A stretch of 64,000 bases of DNA from Chryseobacterium sp. FH1 (GCF_000735135.1 NZ_JPLZ01000006.1:1612001-1676000); one strand, 5' to 3'; shown: positions 24,127-33,914, counted from the first letter of the stretch. The notes: generated by a model from the letters alone, not told the origin. Made by a program: numbers and translations.

Positions 24127-26820
24127 ATGCAGTTTCTCCACAGGATCATTTCAGAATTATTAGAAAATCACAAAGACCTTTCCGCGTTGGACATCGTCTT
24201 ACCGGGAAAGCGTCCAATGGTTTTCATCAAAAGAATCTTGCAGGAGAAACAATACCAAGGCCTTTTGCCCAACTTTGTTACGATAGACGAACTCATCGCA
24301 GAACTCTCCGACGATTTGGAGATCAAGGGAATCGCACTTTGGCTTTTCGCTTACCGAACGTATCAAAAAGTAGATTCGTCCGAAGATTTTTCCGGCTTCC
24401 TCAAATGGTTTCCAACCTTGCAAAAAGATTGGGACGATATGATGAAGTTTTCAGAAAACGACCAAAAGATCCTCGAATGGATGTTGGACGAGGAACGCAT
24501 TAAAAACTGGGGCGAAGATCTCGGCGATGAGGACAACGCAAGAAAAAGAAACCTCAATTTCTGGCGAAAAATGAACGAGTTCCTTCCGCTTCTCAAATCA
24601 GATCTAAGGAAAGAAAATCTCGCCACTTCCGGAATGATCTATCAGGAAGCATTTTCAAAACTAGAAGCTTTTGCTAAATCGACTCAAAATCACTTTGTTT
24701 TCTGTGGTTTCAACGCGTTATCAAGAGTTGAGGAGCAACTCGTCAGAAAATTACTGCAATGGAACAAAGCCGAAACCTACTTCCAGGCCGACAAATATTA
24801 CATTGACGATGCAAGACAGGAATCCGGAAAATTCCTCAGAGAAACCATCACGTGGAAAGAATTCGACCTTTACAGAAATTTCAATTGGATCGATGACCAA
24901 TTCTCTCAACCAAAAAATATCAAAACTTACGAAGTCTCCGGAAACATCGTTCAGGCAAAGGTTTTACCAGAACTTCTGAAGAAAATTCCAAAAGAACAAT
25001 TGTCAGAAACCGCTTTGGTCTTGTTGGATGAGAATCTTTTGCCAGCCGTTTTGGACAGCTTGACTTCTGTTGAAAGTGTGAACATCACGATGGGTTTTCC
25101 GTTGAAGAATCTATCGTTCAGCAACGCGATCAAGAAGCTTTTTTATTTACAGAAACAGCAGGAGAAAAAATCTTCCAGTTATTATTACGCCGATGTTTTA
25201 CCAATCTTGGAAGAACTTCCAAATGATGAAATCGATGGCGCGATCATTCAAGATTTCATTGCAAAGATCGAGGAACGGAATATTGTTTATATCTCCAAAA
25301 ATCTATTGGCAGAATTACTTGGAAAGCTAAGTTATTTCCAGCTTCTTCAAAAACCGGAATCAACTCAGGATTTTCTCGATCTCTTAATTAAATTCTGTTA
25401 CGAATTGAAATTCAAAGAATTGGATGATATTCAGTATGAGAATGTGGCACATTTTGAAAAGGTTTTCAAAGTCATCAAAAACCAATTGTTGCCTTATAAA
25501 ATTGATATTAAAATTGAGACTTTAGAAGTTCTTATCAATCAATTGGTCAACACAGAAAGCATTGATTTTGTGGGAGAACCGTTAGCTGGATTTCAAATAA
25601 TGGGACTTTTGGAAACGCGACTTTTGAACTTCAAAAATATCATCCTACTTTCAGTCAACGAAGGTAAATTGCCATTGGGGAATACTCAGAACACATACAT
25701 TCCATTTGATGTCCGCAAGAATTTTGGATTGAACACTTTTCTTGAAAATGACAGCATCTACGCTTATCATTTTTATAGATTAGTTCAAAATTCAGTAAAT
25801 GTCCATCTGCTTTATAACGCATTGAGTTCTGGCGTCAACACAGGTGAAAAAAGCCGTTTCATCACACAATTGGAAATGGAAAGTCCGCACAACATCGAAC
25901 ATATCATCATCGAAAATACTTCCGAACCAATCTCGCAGGAACTGATGAAGATCGAGAAGAATGAAGCCGTAATGCGACTTCTGAACGAATGGAAAAACCG
26001 TGTTTCAGCTTCACATCTGGTGACTTATCTTTACAATCCCATTGATTTTTACCTCAATCAAATCCTAAAAACAAGAGAAACCAACGAGATCGAGGAAGAA
26101 CTGTCCCAAAGAAATTATGGGAATTTGGTTCATTACGCTTTACAGTTTTTGCACGAACCAATCAAAGGTAAAATTCTATCAATTAATGATTTAGAATATT
26201 TACTTCAAAAAGTGGATGAATCAATAGAAGATGCTATTGAAAAACTAAAACACCAATCGGAATTCTACGAACGCGGAATGAATTTTATTCATAAAGAGAT
26301 CGCCAAAAGGGTAGTGCGCAACATTGTAGAGTACGATCTGGAATTGGTGAAAAATGGTTTAGCGTTAGAAATCATCGACCTCGAAAAAGAGATCAATTGT
26401 GATTTTTACCTTGATGAAAACCGAACCGACAAAATCAGCTTTTACGGTTTCATCGACAGGATTGACCGCCTTGACGGAGTGACTCGGGTGATTGATTACA
26501 AAACGGCAAAACCAAAAAAATTAACTGTTAGTTTAGGAAAGAATAAGGAAGAAAAATTGCCGGAATTGTTTTTTAACGACGACTACAAACAAGCTTTGCA
26601 ACTTTCGATCTATAAATATTGCATCATCAATTCTCTCAACATTAAACCAGAAAATGTGGAAACCGCCATCTGGTCTTTCGCAGAAGTGAATAATGGTCCG
26701 CAAAATCTCAATTTCATTGATATTGAAGATTCTGAAGTGGAAGATTCCATCAGAAATCTGATTGCAGAAATTTTGAATCCTGAAGTTCCGTTTGAGGAAA
26801 AGGAGAAAGTGAGTTGGTAA
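24127..26820 (+). CDS. PD-(D/E)XK nuclease, AddB-like DNA repair protein
   Basis: 897 residues, resembling the AddB subunit of AddAB-type helicase-nucleases. N-terminal part: a degenerate nucleoside-triphosphatase-like opening (LSALDIVLPGKRPMVFIKRIL in place of a P-loop) and LLETRLLNFKNIILLSVNEGKLP, the UvrD-like motif VI region. C-terminal RecB-type nuclease: HLVTYLYNPIDFYLNQIL, GNLVHYALQFLHE (catalytic His), FYGFIDRIDRLDG and RVIDYKTAKPKK (Asp and Lys of the active site). Acts in end processing for recombinational repair. The AddA partner is not next door. The start is firm because the family begins right here, although a hairpin abuts it. Confidence 0.82.
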   Translation: MQFLHRIISELLENHKDLSALDIVLPGKRPMVFIKRILQEKQYQGLLPNFVTIDELIAELSDDLEIKGIALWLFAYRTYQKVDSSEDFSGFLKWFPTLQKDWDDMMKFSENDQKILEWMLDEERIKNWGEDLGDEDNARKRNLNFWRKMNEFLPLLKSDLRKENLATSGMIYQEAFSKLEAFAKSTQNHFVFCGFNALSRVEEQLVRKLLQWNKAETYFQADKYYIDDARQESGKFLRETITWKEFDLYRNFNWIDDQFSQPKNIKTYEVSGNIVQAKVLPELLKKIPKEQLSETALVLLDENLLPAVLDSLTSVESVNITMGFPLKNLSFSNAIKKLFYLQKQQEKKSSSYYYADVLPILEELPNDEIDGAIIQDFIAKIEERNIVYISKNLLAELLGKLSYFQLLQKPESTQDFLDLLIKFCYELKFKELDDIQYENVAHFEKVFKVIKNQLLPYKIDIKIETLEVLINQLVNTESIDFVGEPLAGFQIMGLLETRLLNFKNIILLSVNEGKLPLGNTQNTYIPFDVRKNFGLNTFLENDSIYAYHFYRLVQNSVNVHLLYNALSSGVNTGEKSRFITQLEMESPHNIEHIIIENTSEPISQELMKIEKNEAVMRLLNEWKNRVSASHLVTYLYNPIDFYLNQILKTRETNEIEEELSQRNYGNLVHYALQFLHEPIKGKILSINDLEYLLQKVDESIEDAIEKLKHQSEFYERGMNFIHKEIAKRVVRNIVEYDLELVKNGLALEIIDLEKEINCDFYLDENRTDKISFYGFIDRIDRLDGVTRVIDYKTAKPKKLTVSLGKNKEEKLPELFFNDDYKQALQLSIYKYCIINSLNIKPENVETAIWSFAEVNNGPQNLNFIDIEDSEVEDSIRNLIAEILNPEVPFEEKEKVSW

Positions 26821-26838
26821 GTTTTATATGAGGGAAAG

Positions 26839-26863
26839 GCTTCGACTCAGCTCAGCCTGACAC
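26839..26863. repeat. CTTCGACTC-type repeat copy
   Basis: GCTTCGACTCAGCTCAGCCTGACAC, a variant of the CTTCGACTCCGCTCAG unit at 38131. Confidence 0.5.
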
Positions 26864-27030
26864 TGATTGGTGAAATTTTAGAATCAGTAAAGTTGTCACA
26901 CTGATTGGAGTTGAAGTGTTGATAGTCACCACTCGTAAGGTTTTATATTTTTTAACATTTTACTGGAATTTAGAATTATCCAAAGTATCGTTGGAAAAAC
27001 CCACAAACTTTGTGACTTTTACTATAAATA

Positions 27031-27059
27031 GAAAAATCTTTACCACTTTGCGTTAAAAC
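27031..27059. repeat. Partial TAACGCAAAG repeat
   Basis: On the minus strand: TTTTAACGCAAAGTGGTAAAG then ATTTTTC, matching the outer third of the copies at 13885 and 24066. It abuts the stop codon of the esterase gene. Confidence 0.55.
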
Positions 27060-27060
27060 A

Positions 27061-28191
27061 TCAATCCAGAAACCAAAGCAAACTCGCCTTCAGCTCACGT
27101 TTCCAATAAGCTTCTGTATGTGATCCATCTTCATCTATTTTCACCACGATATTCTTTTCCGGAACCGATTTCTTTAACAATAATTTTTCCATATTTTTAA
27201 TTTCTGGCGCCACTGTTTCATCTTCATTTTTCCCTGCTACAAAATAGAATTTAGAATTCTTTAGATTGTTTTGATTGACATTCAAATATTTGTTCAAATC
27301 CTTTGAAGCAAACCAAAACGCTGGACTGAAAATTCCCGCTTTTCCAAAAACAGTCGGATATTTTGCAGAAGCAAAAAGCGAAATCAATCCACCCATCGAG
27401 CTTCCAATGATCAAAGTTTTTGACGCTTGTTTCTCGGTTCTGTAGGTTTTGTCGATGTAAGGTTTCAACGTTTTTGCCAAGAATTCTACATACAAATCAC
27501 CTTCGCCAGTTGTCTTGTATTTTGAATTATTCCACGGTGAATATTCTGTCAATCGTTTGTCACCGCCGTTGTCAATTCCGATAACGATTGCGGATTTTCC
27601 AGTTTCTTTATAAAGTTCATCCAGAGTTTCGTCAACGCTCCATTCTCCAGAAAAACTGGTGAACTCATCGAAGAGATTTTGTCCGTCGTGCATATAGATC
27701 ACAGGATATTTTTTCTTCGAAGTTTCATAATCGGGTGGGAGATAGATCCAGATTTTCCGAGTCGTTTTAAGTTGCGGAATGTTGAATTTTTCACTTAATA
27801 TTTTGACATTCGAAGTTGTTGTGTGTTTCTTTTCTTTTGGCGAACTCCAATTTTTAATTTCTAACTCCACCGTTTGAATTTTTTCTGGATTTTCCAAAAT
27901 TCGGTTTTGGATTCCGTTTCCTTTTTCATCCGTTTCTGAGAAATCCCAACTTCCTTTCGTGATTTTATATTCAATTTTTTGAGCTTGATTTGGAATCAGT
28001 AAAGTGTAAAAACCATCTGAGTTTTTCTTAAATTCAAACTGAGAATCCTCTGCTTTCCAGCCATTAAGATTGGAAGCCAAATATAATTTTGCTTTATCTT
28101 CGGTGTTTTGAGGAAGCTTTGTAATCCGTAAAGTGATTTGCGATTGTATTGTTATAAAGAACAATGAGAAGATTAAAGCCAAATTTTTCAT
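27061..28191 (-). CDS. Secreted esterase, Fes/enterochelin-esterase-like alpha/beta hydrolase
   Basis: 376 residues. Signal peptide (LALIFSLFFITIQSQ), then an N-terminal carbohydrate-binding-like beta domain of about 90 residues (LYLASNLNGWKAEDSQFEFKK, the glycogen-binding CBM20/48 pattern). The catalytic esterase domain has YPVIYMHDGQNLFDE, the nucleophile in IIGSSMGGLISLFASAKYPTVF and a C-terminal DGSHTEAYWKRELKASL with the catalytic His. The family hydrolyses siderophore, feruloyl or sugar esters; the CBM-like domain favours polysaccharide or glycoside substrates, but this is inference. Monocistronic and secreted. Confidence 0.85.
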   Translation of the reverse strand: MKNLALIFSLFFITIQSQITLRITKLPQNTEDKAKLYLASNLNGWKAEDSQFEFKKNSDGFYTLLIPNQAQKIEYKITKGSWDFSETDEKGNGIQNRILENPEKIQTVELEIKNWSSPKEKKHTTTSNVKILSEKFNIPQLKTTRKIWIYLPPDYETSKKKYPVIYMHDGQNLFDEFTSFSGEWSVDETLDELYKETGKSAIVIGIDNGGDKRLTEYSPWNNSKYKTTGEGDLYVEFLAKTLKPYIDKTYRTEKQASKTLIIGSSMGGLISLFASAKYPTVFGKAGIFSPAFWFASKDLNKYLNVNQNNLKNSKFYFVAGKNEDETVAPEIKNMEKLLLKKSVPEKNIVVKIDEDGSHTEAYWKRELKASLLWFLD

Positions 28192-28450
28192 AGAAGTAAA
28201 ATTAGAAATTATTTTAATCTTGATTCATTTTTTAAACTACATATGAGAGAAAAAAGTTTTTGCCGCTTTTTCAAGTGGATTAATTCTAGTCTTTTTGCGT
28301 CATTTGCGGTTTGACAATTTTACTCTAAATAATTTATGAAAACTTTAAGGCTTGCTTTTTATTTTAATCTTTTTAGGTTTTGTAAATTTGGAACGCTTTA
28401 AATGTTTTTAATCTAACATCTAAAGCTTAATATCTAATATCTATTTTTAA

Positions 28451-29746
28451 ATGACAACAAAATACGAACAAATTCCAAGTTCACTATTCGTAAAAAACAG
28501 AAAGAAATTTGCCGAAAAACTATTACCAAAATCTTTGGCAGTTTTCAATTCCAATGATATTTATCCCATCAGTGCAGATTCCACGATGCCTTTTCAGCAA
28601 CACCGCGATATTTTTTATCTGAGTGGTGTGGATCAGGAAGAAAGCATTCTGGTGATTTTTCCAGATGCTTATTTGGAAGAGAACCGCGAGATTTTGTTTT
28701 TGAGAGAAACCAACGAACATATTGCAGTTTGGGAAGGCGAAAAATTAGATAAAAAACAAGCTTTCGAGACTTCAGGAATCCAAACTGTTTACTGGTTGAG
28801 CGATTTTGATAAAATTTTCAAAACCTTGATGTATGAAGCAGAAAATGTTTACCTGAATAAAAACGAACATTACAGAAGTGCTGTAGAAACGGAAATCCGC
28901 GAAGACCGATTTATCAAAAAAATCAAAGCAGATTTCCCGATGCACAATTATAAAAGAAGCAATCCAATCCTGCAACGTTTGAGAAGCATTAAAGAGCCGG
29001 AAGAATTGGCATTGATCCAGAATGCTTGTAATATCACGGAAAAAGGAATTAGAAGATTGCTGAATTTCATCAAACCAGATGTTTGGGAGTATGAAATTGA
29101 AGCGGAATTGATCCACGAATTCGTAAGAAACAGAAGCAAAGGTTTTGCCTATACACCAATCATCGCAAGTGGAAACAATGCGAATGTCCTACATTACATC
29201 GCAAACAATATGCAATGCAAAGATGGCGACGTAATCCTTTTGGATGTTGGTGCAGAATACGGAAATTACTCCAGCGATTTGACAAGAACAATTCCTGTGA
29301 ACGGCAGATATTCCGAAAGACAAAAGAAGATTTACAACGCTGTTTTGAAATGCAAAGAGGAAGCGGAAGATCGCTTGGTAGCTGGAAACAACTGGTACAG
29401 ATTCCACAAAGAAATGGGAGAGGTTTACACTTCGGAATTGCTTCAATTAGGTTTGATAGATAAAGCTGATGTACAAAATGAAGACCCGAAATGGCCGGCT
29501 TACAAGAAATTTATGATGCACGGAACGTCTCACCATATGGGATTGGACACGCACGATTACGGAATTTTGACGGATGATTTTGTTGAAAATATGGTGTTTA
29601 CAAACGAACCAGGATTCTACATTCCAGCAGAAGGTTTTGGCGTGCGAATCGAAGATGATTATGTGATCCAAGAAGTTGGAAAACCATTTAATATGATGGC
29701 CAATATTCCAATCACTGTTGAAGAAATAGAGGATTTGATGAACTAA
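28451..29746 (+). CDS. pepP: Xaa-Pro aminopeptidase (M24B)
   Basis: 431 residues. N-terminal creatinase-like domain (FQQHRDIFYLSGVDQEESILVIFPDA), then the pita-bread metallopeptidase. The five metal ligands are in place: Asp in VILLDVGAEYGNYSSDLTRTIPV (two), His in HGTSHHMGLDTHD, Glu in FTNEPGFYIP and Glu in GVRIEDDYVI. It removes an N-terminal residue before proline, probably in the cytoplasm as no signal peptide is seen. Followed by a long-stem terminator. Monocistronic. Confidence 0.9.
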   Translation: MTTKYEQIPSSLFVKNRKKFAEKLLPKSLAVFNSNDIYPISADSTMPFQQHRDIFYLSGVDQEESILVIFPDAYLEENREILFLRETNEHIAVWEGEKLDKKQAFETSGIQTVYWLSDFDKIFKTLMYEAENVYLNKNEHYRSAVETEIREDRFIKKIKADFPMHNYKRSNPILQRLRSIKEPEELALIQNACNITEKGIRRLLNFIKPDVWEYEIEAELIHEFVRNRSKGFAYTPIIASGNNANVLHYIANNMQCKDGDVILLDVGAEYGNYSSDLTRTIPVNGRYSERQKKIYNAVLKCKEEAEDRLVAGNNWYRFHKEMGEVYTSELLQLGLIDKADVQNEDPKWPAYKKFMMHGTSHHMGLDTHDYGILTDDFVENMVFTNEPGFYIPAEGFGVRIEDDYVIQEVGKPFNMMANIPITVEEIEDLMN

Positions 29747-29765
29747 GAAAATCCATTAAAATATA

Positions 29766-29810
29766 ATCCCCAATCTTAAATTTCGACCATTTAGGATTGG
29801 GGATTTTTTA
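29766..29810 (+). terminator. Strong terminator after pepP
   Basis: 16-bp stem ATCCCCAATCTTAAAT / ATTTAGGATTGGGGAT (one G-T pair) at 29766-29804, followed by TTTTTTA. Confidence 0.85.
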
Positions 29811-29830
29811 TGATAAGTACAATTGTAACA

Positions 29831-29861
29831 AAGCCCGATTATGTTTTATATAAACGGGCTT
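29831..29861 (-). terminator. Possible terminator of the esterase gene at 29925
   Basis: AAGCCCG (29831-29837) / CGGGCTT (29855-29861). T content after the stem on the minus strand is low, so this is tentative. Confidence 0.4.
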
Positions 29862-29924
29862 CTTGTTGGATAAATTTTTGATTCATTCGTGTTAAACTAT
29901 GATAACACAAATTAAATGCCAATA

Positions 29925-30563
29925 TTATTTCTTGAAAAACTCCATCAGATCCATATAGTTTTTCTGGTTGACGCCGTGGCCAGCCATATATTCTCTGAAA
30001 GAAAAATAGGCGCTTAAGTCATATAATAATTCTGCTCCTTTTTTTGCCCATTCGATCGGGATAGCGCCGTCGTCTGTGCCGTGTGAGATGAAGAATCTCA
30101 AATGTTCGATTTTCTTTTTGTCCTTCACCATATTTTTCAAAAGTTTTTCTTCTGGGAAGGTACTTAGACAAGCAATTTTCGAGAAAAGATCTGGATACTG
30201 CAAAGCCAAAGAATAAACAATGATCCCACCTTGGCTGAAACCGCAAAGGTGCGTTTTGTTATTCGTAAGTCCGTAACGGTTGGAAACGCTTAAGATGTTT
30301 TCCAAAACTTGCTTCACGGCTTCTTCTGCCTGAGTTTCATCTACGAAGTTTTCTGCACTGTTGAAATCGATGTCAAACCAAGCGTAACCGCCATTATCGG
30401 AATTGTAAGGTGCTCGGAAACTTACGACCAACCAATCTTCTGGCAAAGTCGGGACAAAGCTGAAAAGGTCTTCTTCATTGCTTCCGTATCCATGAATTAG
30501 AAACAGAATTGGTGTTTCCGGCGTGATATTTTGAGGTTCTCTTACGAGATATTGTAATTCCAT
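29925..30563 (-). CDS. Phospholipase/carboxylesterase-family alpha/beta hydrolase
   Basis: 212 residues, the compact form of the family. TPILFLIHGYGSNEEDLFSF carries the oxyanion-hole HGYG, LCGFSQGGIIVYSLALQYPDLF holds the nucleophile Ser (GFSQG), and HGTDDGAIPIEWAKKGAELL supplies the acid Asp; the catalytic His is in YMAGHGVNQ. No signal peptide, so cytoplasmic. Bacterial members hydrolyse short-chain esters or lysophospholipids. Gap of 49 bases to tyrS upstream, so cotranscription is possible. Confidence 0.85.
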   Translation of the reverse strand: MELQYLVREPQNITPETPILFLIHGYGSNEEDLFSFVPTLPEDWLVVSFRAPYNSDNGGYAWFDIDFNSAENFVDETQAEEAVKQVLENILSVSNRYGLTNNKTHLCGFSQGGIIVYSLALQYPDLFSKIACLSTFPEEKLLKNMVKDKKKIEHLRFFISHGTDDGAIPIEWAKKGAELLYDLSAYFSFREYMAGHGVNQKNYMDLMEFFKK

Positions 30564-30612
30564 AATTTTTAATTGGTCAATTGTAAAAATACAATGTCTT
30601 TTGTTAATTAAT

Positions 30613-31908
30613 TTAAATCACTGAAACAATGAAGTAATTCTTTTTCCCTTTTTGGATAAGCAAGAATTTCCCATCAATCAAATCATTTTCAGAAACCGAA
30701 TAGTCTTCGCCAACTTTGGTTTTATTAATGGAAATCGAGTTTCCAGCTAATTCTCTTTTCGCTTCACCTTTAGATTTAAGGAAACCTGTTTTTTCAGAAA
30801 TCAAATCAATGATATTGGTTCCGATTACTTCTGATTTGGAAACTTCTTTCTGGGGAACACCATCAAAAATCTGAAGGAACAATTCTTCATCCAAACTCAC
30901 AAGATCTTCCGCTGTGGATTGTCCAAAAAGTATGTTTGAAGCTTTTACGGCTTTTTCAAATTCGTCTTTCCCGTGAACCCAAATCGTTACTTCCTCCGCC
31001 AATTTCTTTTGAAGTTTTCTTTCGTGGGGAGCCGTTTTGTGTTCCTCAATCAACGTTTCAATTTCTTCTTTTGGAAGGAATGTGTAGAACTTGATGAATC
31101 TTTCAGCGTCCGTGTCGGTAGCATTCAACCAGAATTGGTAGAATTTGTAAGGCGAAGTTTTCTTGGCATCTAACCAATAATTTTCTCCACTTTCAGACTT
31201 CCCGAATTTGGAACCGTCCGCTTTTGTGATCAATGGAACCGTTAAAGCAAATGCTTCACCACGCGCTTTTCTTCTGATTAATTCTGTTCCGGTAGTGATA
31301 TTTCCCCACTGGTCAGATCCGCCCATTTGAAGTTTCACGCCCTCGTTTTGGAAAAGGTGAAGGTAATCGTAGCCTTGCAAAAGTTGGTAAGTAAATTCTG
31401 TAAAGCTCATTCCATCCACACCAGAATCTCCGGAGAAACGTTTTTTCACAGAATCTTTCGCCATCATATAATTCACCGTGATGTGCTTTCCGATATTTTT
31501 AGCAAAATCAAGGAATGTGAAATTCTTCATCCAATCGTAATTGTTGACAAGAATTGCCTTGTTGTCGCCATTGCCATCAAATTCTAAAAATCTAGATAGT
31601 TGATTTTTGAGACAATCTACGTAATGGAGTAGTGTTTCCTCACTTAGAAGATTGCGTTCTGCAGATTTTCCAGAAGGGTCGCCGATCATTCCCGTTGCGC
31701 CACCTACCAATGCGATTGGCTGATGACCGTGTTGTTGGAAATGCGCTAAGATTTTAATTTGAATCAGACTTCCGATATGCAAAGAATCCGCGGTGGGATC
31801 AAATCCGATATAGGCTTTCGTCAATTCTTTGTCCAGTTGTTCCTCCGTTCCCGGTGTCATATCAGAAAAAAGTCCGCGCCATTTCAGTTCTTCTATAAAT
31901 GCATTCAT
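30613..31908 (-). CDS. tyrS: Tyrosyl-tRNA synthetase
   Basis: 431 residues. Class I signature [23 protein letters not shown] (HIGS in place of HIGH) near residue 32; tyrosine-site segments [18 protein letters not shown] and [29 protein letters not shown]; the KMSKS equivalent is KFGKS in [13 protein letters not shown]. The C-terminal S4-like RNA-binding domain ends the protein ([23 protein letters not shown]). Complete and of ordinary length. A TATCTTTG box lies 19 bases before the start. Confidence 0.95.
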   Translation of the reverse strand: MNAFIEELKWRGLFSDMTPGTEEQLDKELTKAYIGFDPTADSLHIGSLIQIKILAHFQQHGHQPIALVGGATGMIGDPSGKSAERNLLSEETLLHYVDCLKNQLSRFLEFDGNGDNKAILVNNYDWMKNFTFLDFAKNIGKHITVNYMMAKDSVKKRFSGDSGVDGMSFTEFTYQLLQGYDYLHLFQNEGVKLQMGGSDQWGNITTGTELIRRKARGEAFALTVPLITKADGSKFGKSESGENYWLDAKKTSPYKFYQFWLNATDTDAERFIKFYTFLPKEEIETLIEEHKTAPHERKLQKKLAEEVTIWVHGKDEFEKAVKASNILFGQSTAEDLVSLDEELFLQIFDGVPQKEVSKSEVIGTNIIDLISEKTGFLKSKGEAKRELAGNSISINKTKVGEDYSVSENDLIDGKFLLIQKGKKNYFIVSVI

Positions 31909-31927
31909 AGTCTTAAAAAATTTCGTG

Positions 31928-31935
31928 CAAAGATA
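31928..31935 (-). promoter_or_regulatory. -7 box upstream of tyrS
   Basis: TATCTTTG on the minus strand, 19 bases before the ATG. No matching TTTG at -33 was found. Confidence 0.35.
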
Positions 31936-32097
31936 AGGATTTGAAGTGGTAAAATATTTTAGTTTTAATAATTATTCAACGATAATAAATTTTAACAAAT
32001 AATGCAAATAAATGTATTAATTTTTGTTATGATATATAGCATATTTAAATATGATTAATTAATAATAAATTAATATACTGGATGTTTTCATTTTTTC

Positions 32098-32105
32098 TAA
32101 ATTTG
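32098..32105 (+). promoter_or_regulatory. -7 box upstream of the secreted-protein pair
   Basis: TAAATTTG at 32098-32105, 44 bases before the ATG at 32150; no clear -33 element. Confidence 0.35.
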
Positions 32106-32149
32106 CAATCGCACAAAATGATGAGATAGAATTTACTAAATACTACTGA

Positions 32150-33322
32150 ATGAATAAGATTTTTAAAGTAAGTGCATTTCTAGTGCTTGCTATTACTAGT
32201 AATTGTATCACTGCTCAAACAAGACCTGACGCTATTTATGGTGATTATAATGGATATTGGACTTCTTCCAATGCCTCTGGTACCCTTGCTAGGGAAGCTA
32301 ATAATTTGGTAGCATATACCATAGGATCTACAATTTATGCGACTGGTGCAGATAATAATGTATTGACTTCTCACGGCATTACTAATTTTGTAAATGAAAA
32401 CTACAGAGCGTTCCCAACTTCATTTTCAATACTTTCTACTGCGAATGACTTTTTAGTAGGTCAGCCAGCTTATGCCAATGGAGCACTAGTGACTGCAGCA
32501 ACTAAACCAAATCTTTCATGCGGTTTTTCATTAGGCTATTATCTAAGAGATGGCAAAAATGGCTTGGATCTTAGTTCGGCTGTTTTCAATATTCCAAAAC
32601 AAGAATTAGTTTTTTTTGTCAATGTTCTGGCCGATATCAATCCATCCTGCATTTCGGATAATATTCCTGATATTATTGTTACCCAAGTTGGTGAGCCTCA
32701 CGCTACCTTAACTGATATATTTAAGTTTACAGACATAAATGGTGTTACGGTTGGAAATGAAAAAGCTGTTGCATTTGCTTCAACAGCCTCATTAGGAAAG
32801 GCACAATGGAATTTTTATTCGGCCTCAGTTGCTTGTCCATATCCATTTAACGCTGGTTTTTCTAATACGCCACGAGATGTTCGTGTCCTTACTTTTAAAT
32901 TAAGCGATTTTGGTATTACCCCAGCTAACTATCGAAATGCGGTAAAATTTGTACAAGTTTTATCAGGATTTAGTGATGTTGCATTTTCAGCTTATAGTAC
33001 AAATTCTATGACAATGTATTGTTTGGAAAACGCAACCTTGACAGGAACAGCACTAGATACTAAGATAGGAATAAGCTCATTGGGACGTGCAGGAACCGAA
33101 GCGAGTAACAACAATTGGCCACAGGTAAGAAAAGGTGGTGCATTGGCATTGGAATCTAATACAAAACCTTTTGTTCCTACCCGTATTTCTACCGCAAATC
33201 TTGTTAATATAACAAATCCTGTAGAAGGAATGATGGTTTACGATACTACAGAGAATTGTTTAAAAATATATGTTAATTCAACCATCGGTTGGAGATGTTT
33301 TAATAAAAAAACTTGTCCTTAA
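32150..33322 (+). CDS. Secreted protein with C-terminal GMMVYDTTENCLKI motif
   Basis: 390 residues. Signal peptide KVSAFLVLAITSNCITAQ. The bulk is a beta-rich region without a family I recognise. It contains several cysteines (LSCGFSLGYY, NPSCISDN, SVACPYPF, MYCLENA) that could form disulfides. The C-terminus VNITNPVEGMMVYDTTENCLKI, then YVNSTIGWRCFNKKTCP, is a module I recognise from many Chryseobacterium-type surface proteins, where it resembles phage tail-fibre style repeats. The partner gene begins one base after the stop and carries two related motifs, so the two form an operon. Probably cell-surface; function unknown. Confidence 0.75.
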   Translation: MNKIFKVSAFLVLAITSNCITAQTRPDAIYGDYNGYWTSSNASGTLAREANNLVAYTIGSTIYATGADNNVLTSHGITNFVNENYRAFPTSFSILSTANDFLVGQPAYANGALVTAATKPNLSCGFSLGYYLRDGKNGLDLSSAVFNIPKQELVFFVNVLADINPSCISDNIPDIIVTQVGEPHATLTDIFKFTDINGVTVGNEKAVAFASTASLGKAQWNFYSASVACPYPFNAGFSNTPRDVRVLTFKLSDFGITPANYRNAVKFVQVLSGFSDVAFSAYSTNSMTMYCLENATLTGTALDTKIGISSLGRAGTEASNNNWPQVRKGGALALESNTKPFVPTRISTANLVNITNPVEGMMVYDTTENCLKIYVNSTIGWRCFNKKTCP

Positions 33323-33323
33323 A

Positions 33324-33860
33324 ATGAAAAAATTATTAATCTTACTGTCAATTTTATTAATTAGTAATTGTAATGCACAAGTTATTTTCGGTGATGCAAT
33401 AGGATCGGCAACAAATAAAACTTCTGTTTTAATGGAATTTTCTAATACAGGAAATAGAGGTATGATTCTGCCTTGCGTTACAGATAAAACAAGAATTACA
33501 ACACCAGGAAGCATGATCTTGGACGCAACAGTGAGAACTGCCGCAAAAGTAGAATATTACAACGGAACAACATGGTTTGATCTTAGTAGCGGACAGACTG
33601 CAAATGTTACTGCATTTGCAGCCATTCAGCCTATTGCATTAGAAAAACCAAACGCAAAAGTGGTTATCGGAAGTGAAACTTCTGCAACCGATGGCATATT
33701 AGTTCTTGAATCTGCCACAAAAGCAATGGTTTTGCCGGTTGTTTCCTCTCATAATAATATAGTCAATCCTTCTCCGGGAATGATGGTAATAGTAAATGGT
33801 GGTGGAATAAAAACGCTGGCTTTTTACAACGGAAGTAAGTGGGCTTTTTGGAACTATTGA
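33324..33860 (+). CDS. Secreted companion protein with repeated PGMM / YNGxxW motif
   Basis: 178 residues from the ATG at 33324, one base after the stop of the preceding gene. Signal peptide MKKLLILLSILLISNCNAQ. The mature chain has two related halves: NRGMILPCVTDKTRITTPGS followed by MILDATVRTAAKVEYYNGTTW, and KAMVLPVVSSHNNIVNPSPG followed by MMVIVNGGGIKTLAFYNGSKW. Each ends in a YNG-x-x-W signature that also appears in altered form at the end of the upstream partner. This looks like an internally duplicated beta module for surface display. A terminator follows at 33883. Confidence 0.75.
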   Translation: MKKLLILLSILLISNCNAQVIFGDAIGSATNKTSVLMEFSNTGNRGMILPCVTDKTRITTPGSMILDATVRTAAKVEYYNGTTWFDLSSGQTANVTAFAAIQPIALEKPNAKVVIGSETSATDGILVLESATKAMVLPVVSSHNNIVNPSPGMMVIVNGGGIKTLAFYNGSKWAFWNY

Positions 33861-33882
33861 TTTTTACTTAATAAAATAAAAA

Positions 33883-33914
33883 AAGAATTTCTAATTTAGA
33901 GATTCTTTTTTTTT
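33883..33914 (+). terminator. Terminator after the secreted-protein pair
   Basis: AAGAATTTCT (from 33883) pairs with AGAGATTCTT (one G-T pair), followed by a T run. Confidence 0.7.

Noticed and set aside
33324-33860. Phage tail-fibre gene
   Set aside because: The module is tail-fibre-like, but signal peptides on both paired proteins and lack of phage neighbours indicate a cellular surface protein.
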